From NCBI GenBank assembly GCA_007123695.1, contig SLGN01000070.1, positions 1-6,772 on the forward strand: a stretch of 6,772 bases of DNA, given 5' to 3'. Below, piece by piece: positions 1 through 5,484 of the stretch. Each line of letters begins with the position of its first letter. Position 1 is the stretch's first letter. The notes beneath the pieces were generated by a model. The model worked only from the letters and a program-made list of their open reading frames with translations, did no database searches and was not told the DNA's origin. The stretch is from Verrucomicrobiales bacterium. Its GTDB lineage: Bacteria; Verrucomicrobiota; Verrucomicrobiia; Verrucomicrobiales; DEV007. The position numbers were made by a program, and so were the translations under genes.

Positions 1-2
1 AG

Positions 3-524
3 CAGGCCGTCGAGATCATCAAGCACCGCGACATCCAGTGCATTTTCACGACCCCGCGGCTCCTCGCCTCGATCGGGGAGCGGATCTCCATCCCCGGCCG
101 AGGCATCAAGGGGTGTTTCTGCGGAGGTACCTCGATGACGCCCGAGTACGTCCGCTTCCTCCAAGAGGAGGTGCTCGAGGACAAGGCCCTGTTCGTGCCC
201 ACCTACGGCAACACCCTCATGGGACTCGCCGTCAGCATTCCCGAAGAGCTCAAGGCCAACGGCTACAGCGTCACCTACTACGCTCCGCAGCCCCGCGCCG
301 TCCTCCGCATCGTCGATCCTGAAAAGACCGAGATCACCAAGGACTACGGCGAATACGGTCGCGTCGAGCTCACCACCCTGACCCACGAGTTCTTCATGCC
401 CCGGTTCCTCGAGCGCGACGAAGCGATCCGCCGCCACCCCCACGCCAAGTATGCGTGGGATGGAGTCGGCGACGTCCGTCCCTTCGGCGCGCTCACCGGG
501 AAGGTGATCGAGGGTGTCTACTGA
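3..524 (+). CDS. AMP-forming acyl-CoA ligase / adenylate-forming enzyme (ANL superfamily), C-terminal part; 5' end outside window
   Basis: The last 173 codons of a gene that begins left of the window. Seen: a GCFCGGTSMTPE stretch (residues 38-48) resembling the GG-x-L-S/T-P-E loop of phenylacetate-CoA-ligase-like enzymes. PTYGNTLMG (66-74) stands where ANL enzymes carry the YGxTE motif. GEYGRVELTTLTHEFFMPRF (116-135) matches the segment where the protein reports a strand then 'T-L...P-RF/RY', and VGDVRPFG (155-162) resembles the GD hinge motif. Family members activate a carboxylic acid with ATP and usually pass it to CoA in the cytoplasm; the substrate cannot be read here. Oddity: the protein ends about 16 residues after the hinge-like VGD, so the usual C-terminal lid domain of about 100 residues is missing. 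The other forward frames after the stop show no lid-like sequence, so a simple frameshift is unlikely. Family assignment is moderately sure, substrate unknown. Confidence 0.75.
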   Translation, partial: QAVEIIKHRDIQCIFTTPRLLASIGERISIPGRGIKGCFCGGTSMTPEYVRFLQEEVLEDKALFVPTYGNTLMGLAVSIPEELKANGYSVTYYAPQPRAVLRIVDPEKTEITKDYGEYGRVELTTLTHEFFMPRFLERDEAIRRHPHAKYAWDGVGDVRPFGALTGKVIEGVY

Positions 525-857
525 CGAGTCCGTTCTCCCGCTCCATTAGAGTCGAAATCGGCGCTTCGTGGAGAGCGAGGCGTCCGCTAGTGGTCGGCGT
601 TCTAAAAGGTCTCACGACCTTCTTTGCCTGGTTCGACCGTGAGCTGAATCAACGGCCAACGCAGGGTGGCGAAGCTCGTGAGGGCTTCGAATGGCTCACC
701 TTGCGCCGCGGCAGGAGCTTTGCCCCCACCTCGCTCGAAACTCGCGTTCTCAGGCCCTCCGTTACAGGGCTCAAGGTCCGCAGACTCCTCGAAGACCGGC
801 ACCGCTCCCTTTCCTGCTTACCGGCTTTGCCGGACTGGTTTTCCGGGGAACGATTTC
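525..857. other. non-coding stretch with several short inverted repeats
   Basis: I see no convincing gene in this roughly 330-base interval; the short open frames here are arginine- and proline-rich and resemble no family I know. It carries several perfect inverted repeats: 606-611/616-621; 639-644/694-699 (GTGAGC/GCTCAC) enclosing 670-675/684-689 (CGAAGC/GCTTCG); 754-758/766-770 (GCCCT/AGGGC); and 821-825/829-833 (CCGGC/GCCGG). It could be a structured RNA, an interspersed intergenic repeat, decayed coding sequence, or simply stem-rich GC-rich DNA. Confidence 0.4.
606..625 (+). terminator. possible weak rho-independent terminator after the ligase gene
   Basis: A perfect 6-bp inverted repeat, AAGGTC (606-611) and GACCTT (616-621), has a 4-base TCAC loop and is followed by CTTT. 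It lies about 80 bases after the ligase stop codon at 524. The T tract is short and interrupted by a C, so termination would be weak. It may instead be one of several stems in this non-coding stretch. Confidence 0.35.
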
Positions 858-886
858 TTGCCAGCCCCGCGATTCGAGTCTAGAAT
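858..886 (+). promoter_or_regulatory. sigma70-type promoter of tRNA-Ala
   Basis: TTGCCA (858-863) matches the -35 consensus at 5 of 6 bases. TAGAAT (881-886) matches the -10 consensus at 5 of 6 bases. The spacer is exactly 17 bases. Transcription would begin near 893, giving a leader of about 18 bases before the mature tRNA 5' end at 912, as expected for a stable-RNA gene. Confidence 0.75.
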
Positions 887-911
887 CACTTTCCTTCGGA
901 AAACCTGAGAA

Positions 912-984
912 GGGGCATTAGCTCAGTTGGTAGAGCGTCTCGTTCGCAATGAGAAGGTCAGCGGTTCGAATCCGCTATGCTCCA
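912..984 (+). tRNA. tRNA-Ala, anticodon CGC
   Basis: A full 73-base cloverleaf can be folded by hand. The acceptor stem is GGGGCAT (912-918) with ATGCTCC (977-983). The D arm is GCTC/GAGC (921-924/933-936) with loop AGTTGGTA. The anticodon arm is TCTCG/TGAGA (938-942/950-954) with loop TTCGCAA, placing anticodon CGC at 945-947. The T arm is AGCGG/CCGCT (960-964/972-976) with loop TTCGAAT. The acceptor stem contains the G3:U70 wobble, the identity signal of alanyl-tRNA synthetase, which agrees with the anticodon (reads GCG codons). The discriminator base is A984. CCA is not encoded (the next bases are CTT), so it must be added after transcription. A run of five T (986-990) right after the gene may mark termination. 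The gene has its own promoter and faces the haem-protein gene convergently. Confidence 0.95.
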
Positions 985-1046
985 CTTTTTCTCTCTTCGA
1001 GCCGTCTCGCCGGAAGGGGCTACGCGCACCGCTCCATCTTCCTCGC

Positions 1047-3758
1047 TCAGTTCTCCCGCAGAAACGCGACGAGGTCGGCCACGTCCTGGGCGCTGAGGCC
1101 GAGCTGGGCGGCGCTGAGCATCAGCGAGCGGTTTAGGTTCTCGATGGAGGCGATCTGGCGGCGGGGGATCATCTGCACGATCCCGCCCATGCTGGCGAGG
1201 ATGGTGGGGTTGCCCTGTTGGATGACGATTCCGTGGATGGTCTTGCCGTCTTTGGTCAGGACGACGGAACCGTCGAACCCGTGGGCGATGTCGGCGCTCG
1301 GCTCGACGATGCCGCGGGCGATGACCTCGTCGGTCTGGGTGCGGCCCCAGCCGTCGAGCACGGGTCCGAACTGCACGCCCACGCCGCCGATCTCGTGGCA
1401 CATCACGCAGCGGGCCGAATGCACGCGCCCGCGTTCGGCGTCCCCCTCGAGAGCGAGCACGTCCTCGACGGACAGGGCGGCTTCCTGGGCGGCGTCGGGG
1501 GCGGGGATGAGGACTTCCTGCACGACGACCTTGGCGGGATCGTAGATGCCCCGCTTCTTCATTTCGTCGAGCAAGCCGTAGTCCCGCCAGTCGTTGTTGG
1601 CGCGGTTCATCAGCCACCAGATCGCGTGGCTCTTGAGCGGGGTTTCCAACTGGGCGAAGGTCAGCATGGCCTTGGCGGCGGACCGGGTGCGGACGAAGGC
1701 GATGCCGTCGAGGGCGTGCTGCCGGTCGGGGATCTCCAGATTCTCGCTGCGGGCCCGGCTGAGGAAGTCGTCGATGGCGGTGGGCGGATGCAGCCGCCAT
1801 GCGATTTCGGCGAAAGGCTTGCTCCAGAGCCTCGGGTCGTCGTGCCCCATCGCCGATTTTACGGCGGCGTAGATCTCCGTCTCCTTGCCCGTCGCTCCCG
1901 TGCCGAGCGCCTCGAGGTAGCTGCGGTCGCCGCCTTCGTAGGCACGGGCGACGGCGACGAGGATGTCGCGCGAAAGGTCGAGGGAGGCGTCGCGCATGGA
2001 GAGGGCGACTTCGCGCCGCACGGCGGGGTGGGGATCCTGCGCGAGGGCGTCGGCGCTGCCGGAGATGTCGAGGCCGGCGCGGCGCATCGCCCGGTAGGCG
2101 GCGATGCGCAGCTCGGGGGTGGGCTGGTCGGCAGGATAGCCGGCGACGCGCGGGCCGCTGATGCCGAGCTGATAGAGCAAATGGATGGCGCGCCCCTGGA
2201 TGTAGGGGTTGGAATCGTCGAGGAGCGAGGCGACGGCGTCGAGCGATTCCCGGCCCTTCGCCTTGAGGCCTTCGAAGCCGATGGCGCGCACGTTGACGGC
2301 GGGGGAGCGCAGCGCCTCGACGAGGCCGGCAACGGTCGAGGGGTCGATCTCGGGCACGGAGGCCTGGAAGCCCTTCGGCGCGATGCGGTAGATCGCTCCG
2401 CTGCATGTCTTGTCGAGCGCCTGGTGGCCGCCGACGCGGGGATCGTGCCAGTCGGAGACGTAGAGGGCGCCATCGGGACCCACGGCGATGTCCGAGGGCC
2501 GGAAGAGGGTGCGGCGGTCGCGGTTCACGCTCGCCTCCCCGCCGAGGAAGTCGGAGCCGGCGAACTCGCCGCTGGGGTTGCTCGTGACGAAGTCGGCGCG
2601 CTCGAGGCGGAAGCCCGCGCCCTCCAGTTCGGGTTGGTAGGCGAAGACCACGTTCCGCCCCGCCTCGCAGGCGAGGAAGGTGCCGTTCCACTCGTCGCCA
2701 AGGGCTCCGTTTTCGTAGAAGACGTTGCCAGTGGGGGAGCCGCCGCCGTAGACGTCGCCGGCCGGGGCGATGCCGGGGTTTTCCTGGCGCCACTGCGCCG
2801 TAGCGATGGTCTGGCCGGGACGCTTGTCGGCGCGCCAGGTGCGCTGGCCGTCGTTCGAGGCGAATCCGAAGTTCGCGTACTCCATCACCCACGAGACGCG
2901 GCAGGCGGGCGGATCGTCGTTGTCGTTCTGGAAGATGTCCCCGAGCGAGGTGACCGACTGCTCGTAGGAGTTCCGGTAGTTGTGACCGACGATCTCGGCG
3001 TCGGTGCCGTCCGGGTTCATGCGCACGGTGAAGCCGCCGACGTAGACGTGGCCGTCGGCGCTGGGCTTGCCTGCGAAGACCTCGGCATTGTGGGGGAATT
3101 CGAAGGGGCCGATGGGCTGGGGCCGGTAGGGGCCGAAGATGGTGAAGGTGCGCCCGGACTTGTCGGTGAAGCGTCCGCCGCAGTTCCCGCTGTTGAAATA
3201 CCATTTCCCGTCGGGACCGACAGTGACGGAGTGTAGGGAATGGTCGTGGTTCTGGCCGTTGAAACCGGTCAGCAGGATCTCGCGCTTGTCCACCTCCGGA
3301 TCGAATTTCAGGTCGCGGTCGACGTCGGTGTAGACGAGGAGGTGGGGCGGCTGCGAGACGACGATGCGGTTGTCGATCACCGCGACGCCAAGAGGGGCAA
3401 CGAGCAGGGGCTCCTGCACGAAGGTGTGGCTCGAGTCGCAGCGTCCGTCGCCGTTGGTGTCTTGCAGCACGACGATGCGGTCGCCTTCGGGCTGGCGTTC
3501 GTGGTTGCCGCGGTAGCGGACGCCTTCGGCCACCCAGATGCGGCCGTCCTTGTCGATGTCGATGTTGGTGGGGTTGTGGAGCTGGGGCGAGGAGGCCCAG
3601 AGGGTGACCTCGAGTCCGTCGGGCACGGCGAAGATCTCGGGCGGCAGGGGATCGGCGACGGCGTCGGGGTAGCGGGGGCCCTCGTCTTCGGCGAGGGCGC
3701 AGGGGAGCGATGCCGCGGCGAGGGCGGCGAGGGCGAAGGTGGAGAGGGGTTGCTTCAT
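1047..3758 (-). CDS. exported PVC-type haem-binding protein: beta-propeller 'membrane-bound dehydrogenase' domain, HEAT repeats and CxxCH cytochrome domain
   Basis: Encodes 903 residues. Start: the ATG at 3758 is preferred over upstream in-frame codons because it gives a classic signal peptide (MKQ, then a hydrophobic stretch to about residue 20, ALA cleavage after residue 23). No good Shine-Dalgarno is seen before any candidate. Residues about 40-460 form a beta-propeller-like domain (repeated NIDIDKDGRIWVAEG, HSVTVGPDGKWYFNSG and PSDIAVGPDGALYVSDW blades), matching the Pirellula/Verrucomicrobium N-terminal dehydrogenase-like domain (TIGR02604). Residues about 473-740 are alpha-helical HEAT-like repeats. 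Residues about 770-903 hold the c-type haem domain (TIGR02603): CVMCH at 784-788 binds haem, and Met880 is a candidate distal ligand. Acidic loops such as DTNGDGRCD (100-108) look calcium-binding. The protein should be periplasmic and pass electrons from an unknown substrate, perhaps a sugar or alcohol. Family is confident, reaction unknown. Confidence 0.92.
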   Translation of the reverse strand: MKQPLSTFALAALAAASLPCALAEDEGPRYPDAVADPLPPEIFAVPDGLEVTLWASSPQLHNPTNIDIDKDGRIWVAEGVRYRGNHERQPEGDRIVVLQDTNGDGRCDSSHTFVQEPLLVAPLGVAVIDNRIVVSQPPHLLVYTDVDRDLKFDPEVDKREILLTGFNGQNHDHSLHSVTVGPDGKWYFNSGNCGGRFTDKSGRTFTIFGPYRPQPIGPFEFPHNAEVFAGKPSADGHVYVGGFTVRMNPDGTDAEIVGHNYRNSYEQSVTSLGDIFQNDNDDPPACRVSWVMEYANFGFASNDGQRTWRADKRPGQTIATAQWRQENPGIAPAGDVYGGGSPTGNVFYENGALGDEWNGTFLACEAGRNVVFAYQPELEGAGFRLERADFVTSNPSGEFAGSDFLGGEASVNRDRRTLFRPSDIAVGPDGALYVSDWHDPRVGGHQALDKTCSGAIYRIAPKGFQASVPEIDPSTVAGLVEALRSPAVNVRAIGFEGLKAKGRESLDAVASLLDDSNPYIQGRAIHLLYQLGISGPRVAGYPADQPTPELRIAAYRAMRRAGLDISGSADALAQDPHPAVRREVALSMRDASLDLSRDILVAVARAYEGGDRSYLEALGTGATGKETEIYAAVKSAMGHDDPRLWSKPFAEIAWRLHPPTAIDDFLSRARSENLEIPDRQHALDGIAFVRTRSAAKAMLTFAQLETPLKSHAIWWLMNRANNDWRDYGLLDEMKKRGIYDPAKVVVQEVLIPAPDAAQEAALSVEDVLALEGDAERGRVHSARCVMCHEIGGVGVQFGPVLDGWGRTQTDEVIARGIVEPSADIAHGFDGSVVLTKDGKTIHGIVIQQGNPTILASMGGIVQMIPRRQIASIENLNRSLMLSAAQLGLSAQDVADLVAFLREN

Positions 3759-3772
3759 CGGGTGGGGAGGCA

Positions 3773-3789
3773 GGCCGTATGCTACGGCC
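3773..3789. promoter_or_regulatory. perfect 7-3-7 inverted repeat upstream of the haem-protein start
   Basis: GGCCGTA (3773-3779) and TACGGCC (3783-3789) are exact inverse complements around TGC. The near edge is 14 bases upstream of the chosen ATG (3758). In DNA it could be an operator for a dimeric regulator. In mRNA it would form a strong hairpin in the leader next to the ribosome-binding region. The sequence alone does not decide between these. Confidence 0.45.
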
Positions 3790-3866
3790 ATGCAGCGGGT
3801 TCCGTCCATCATTTCCTTGGGGCACGGGAGGCGTCGTCGCGCCTGTGCCGATGCGATGGTGACGAG

Positions 3867-3901
3867 AAAAAGCCGCACCAACGCACCGGGTTCCGGGCGG
3901 C
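3867..3901 (-). terminator. terminator-like hairpin after the beta-barrel gene
   Basis: On the - strand, GCCGC (3901-3897) pairs with GCGGC (3876-3872) and is followed directly by TTTTT (3871-3867). An inner CCGG/CCGG stem (3896-3893 with 3889-3886) folds within the loop, leaving a 9-base bulge. The structure lies 5 bases after the barrel-gene stop and about 110 bases before the haem-protein ATG, suggesting that the two genes are at least partly separate transcription units. The bulge makes it less than ideal. Confidence 0.45.
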
Positions 3902-3906
3902 GTCGC

Positions 3907-4761
3907 TCAATTCGACCAGATCACCCGGATCGCCGCCTGGGGCAGGGTGTCGCTTGCGCTGAAGCCGGCGCCGACTCCGAATTGGACGCTCCAGTTCGGA
4001 GTCATCTCGTAGTGGATCTGCGGCATCACGAGCAGCACGCTGTCGCCCGCGAGAGAGACCGCGTAGTTGGTCTCGAGTCCGAGGACGACGGAGTCGGAGA
4101 GGTCGTAGAAGAGGTTCAGGTTCTGAATCAGTTGGGTGCGGTCCCCGCCGATGCCGCCGACGCCCGGGCCCGTCTCCTGGGTGAAACCCCACATGCCGAG
4201 CATGCTCCAGTGCTCGTTGAAGCGGGCCGCACCGATGTAGACGCCGGTCCATCCGGTCGATGACGATTCGAGGAAATGCTCGGCGATGCCTTGGAATCCG
4301 TGGATGTAGCGGTTCTCGAAGGCGGTTCCCATGGTCCACTGGGCCGCGAACTTGAGGGCTTCGAGTTCCGGCCCCTCGAAGGGCAGTTCGAACTCCAGGG
4401 CGAATCCGTCCCACAGGGCGAACTCGATTTCCGGAGCCCATTCCATCAGACCTCGGTCGGTGCTGAGAGGAGAGCGCCCAAGCTCGTCTGGAGCCCTCCC
4501 TGAACCGGTGAGCCGCCGAGTGAGCGGTTGGATGGCGAGATTGTTGATCTCCAGCTCGCCCTTTTTGGCCCCGAGCGGGCGCACCAGGTCGAAGACGAGC
4601 GGCTCGGGTACATGGGGCCCTTCGCCGGGACCATGGACAGGTCCGCCGAATTCGACCGCGTCGAGATAGAAATCCCCGCCGCGGAGGCTGCCTGCGGCAA
4701 GGACGAAGGCGAGGGTCGGAGCGAGAAGGAGAAGGGGAGGGATGCGCCGCATGATTTCCAT
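3907..4761 (-). CDS. predicted outer-membrane beta-barrel protein, transporter-like, function unknown
   Basis: Encodes 284 residues from the ATG at 4761. A GAGAG element (4768-4772) 6 bases upstream supports this start; an ATG three codons later is also possible. Residues 1-26 look like a signal peptide: MEIMRRI, then a leucine/alanine-rich core (PPLLLLAPTLAFVLAAG). From about residue 108 to the end the chain alternates polar and hydrophobic residues with many aromatics and glycines (for example QLIQNLNLFYDLSDSVVLGLE, 210-230, and WSVQFGVGAGFSAS, 257-270), ending in IRVIWSN. This is typical of a 10-12 strand barrel and resembles the MetA/phenol-degradation transporter-like barrels (PF13557), though that match is by eye. 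The first 100 mature residues, rich in Gly/Pro/Glu, may be a periplasmic segment. It lies 69 bases after the response-regulator gene, so it may share that transcript or be its target. The cargo is unknown. Confidence 0.8.
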   Translation of the reverse strand: MEIMRRIPPLLLLAPTLAFVLAAGSLRGGDFYLDAVEFGGPVHGPGEGPHVPEPLVFDLVRPLGAKKGELEINNLAIQPLTRRLTGSGRAPDELGRSPLSTDRGLMEWAPEIEFALWDGFALEFELPFEGPELEALKFAAQWTMGTAFENRYIHGFQGIAEHFLESSSTGWTGVYIGAARFNEHWSMLGMWGFTQETGPGVGGIGGDRTQLIQNLNLFYDLSDSVVLGLETNYAVSLAGDSVLLVMPQIHYEMTPNWSVQFGVGAGFSASDTLPQAAIRVIWSN

Positions 4762-4767
4762 GAAGCA

Positions 4768-4772
4768 CTCTC
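4768..4772 (-). promoter_or_regulatory. ribosome binding site of the beta-barrel gene
   Basis: GAGAG on the - strand sits 6 bases before the ATG at 4761. It favours that start over the ATG at 4752, which would leave a 15-base spacing. The match to Shine-Dalgarno is partial. Confidence 0.4.
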
Positions 4773-4811
4773 GCGGAAACCGGCGTGTCGTCATGTCAGG
4801 TTGCGCCGCGT

Positions 4812-4828
4812 CTTCGCGTCGGGCGAAG
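4812..4828 (-). other. stem-loop just after the response-regulator stop codon
   Basis: CTTCGC (4828-4823 on the - strand) and GCGAAG (4817-4812) form a perfect 6-bp stem with a 5-base loop, 2 bases beyond the TAG stop codon (4833-4831). No T run follows, so it is not a standard intrinsic terminator. It could slow RNA decay or partly reduce read-through into the barrel gene. Confidence 0.35.
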
Positions 4829-4830
4829 TC

Positions 4831-5484
4831 CTACACGCCGCCGGACGAATCCCACCACAGGATCGCCTCGCGGAGAAGCTCGTTGTGGCCGGCCAGACCG
4901 TATTTTTCCTTGATGCGGGCGAAGTAGACCTGGACCGTCTTCACGCTGATCTTGAGCGAGGCGGCGATTTCGCGCGTCTCGCGCCCCTGCCCGAGCATGC
5001 GGAAGACCTCCAGCTCGCGGTCGCTCAGCAGGGAAACATCGGCCTTCGAGGCGCCGCCGCTCAGCATCCTCTCGGCGATCATGGCCTTGAGCTCGTCGCT
5101 GACGAAGATCCGGCCGGCGAGCACTTCGCGGATCGCCGCCACGATCTTGCCGGTGGTCTCCCTTTTGGTGACGTAGCCTCGGGCGCCGGCGCGGAGGGCT
5201 CTCTCGGCGTAGGTGAGTTCGTCGTGCATGCTCAGCATCAGGGAAACGCTGCGCGGGGAGACCCGCCGGATGTCCTTCAGCAGCTCCAGCCCGGAACCGT
5301 CCTCGAGGGTAATGTCGACCACGACGACCGAGGGACGGAGCCGCTCGATCGCGGCGACGGCTTCCGGGGCGGAGGCGGCTTCGCCGCAGACGTGCAGGTC
5401 GGGCTCCTGGTGGAGGAGATTGGTCAGCCACTCCCGCACGAGGGGGTGGTCGTCGACGAGGAAGATGGTGTGCGCTGCCGTCAT
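4831..5484 (-). CDS. NarL/FixJ-family response regulator (receiver plus LuxR-type HTH)
   Basis: Encodes 217 residues. The N-terminal receiver domain (about 5-122) shows the acidic pair D11-D12 (FLVDDHP), the phospho-acceptor D57 (VVVVDITLEDGSG), the switch Ser85 (LMLSMHD) and the conserved K107 (GYVTK). The C-terminal LuxR-type helix-turn-helix (about 150-212) has LSDRELEVFRMLGQG, then REIAASLKISVKTVQVYFARIKEKYG as turn and recognition helix. Length and layout are standard for this cytoplasmic transcription regulator. The ATG overlaps the kinase stop codon (ATGA, 5484-5481), and AAGGA lies 9 bases upstream, so translation is coupled to the kinase gene, which is the obvious phosphate donor. 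Likely targets are the genes that follow, the barrel and haem proteins, or its own operon; this is inference. All key residues are present, so it should be functional. Family call is very sure. Confidence 0.95.
   Translation of the reverse strand: MTAAHTIFLVDDHPLVREWLTNLLHQEPDLHVCGEAASAPEAVAAIERLRPSVVVVDITLEDGSGLELLKDIRRVSPRSVSLMLSMHDELTYAERALRAGARGYVTKRETTGKIVAAIREVLAGRIFVSDELKAMIAERMLSGGASKADVSLLSDRELEVFRMLGQGRETREIAASLKISVKTVQVYFARIKEKYGLAGHNELLREAILWWDSSGGV

Noticed and set aside
821..833. CCGGC-TTT-GCCGG hairpin as a terminator
   Set aside because: Only 5 bp with a 3-base loop and no downstream T tract. It sits just before the tRNA promoter and is kept only as one of the stems of the non-coding stretch.
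602..908. Small open frames on both strands in the 525-911 interval
   Set aside because: Low-complexity Pro/Arg/Ser content, no convincing ribosome binding site or family, and one overlaps the tRNA promoter.
927..1136. Short + strand open frame beginning inside the tRNA
   Set aside because: Its first codons are the tRNA-Ala itself (the familiar false MVERLVRNEKVSGSNP reading), and the rest is antisense to the haem-protein C-terminus.
1218..3236. Very long + strand open frame (672 codons) antisense to the haem-protein gene
   Set aside because: It is the mirror of a gene with G/C-rich third positions, where antisense stops are rare. Composition is Gly/Ala/Val/Glu-rich low complexity with no family match, while the - strand frame has clear domains.
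958..3825. Same-strand open frame of 955 codons in another frame of the haem-protein gene
   Set aside because: Extremely Arg/Pro-rich translation, runs into the tRNA, and has no domain. It is a high-GC shadow of the true frame, not an overlapping gene.
3759..3881. Upstream start codons that would add 41 residues to the haem protein
   Set aside because: The extension would overlap the terminator-like hairpin and bury the signal peptide; the ATG at 3758 gives a clean signal sequence and cleavage site.
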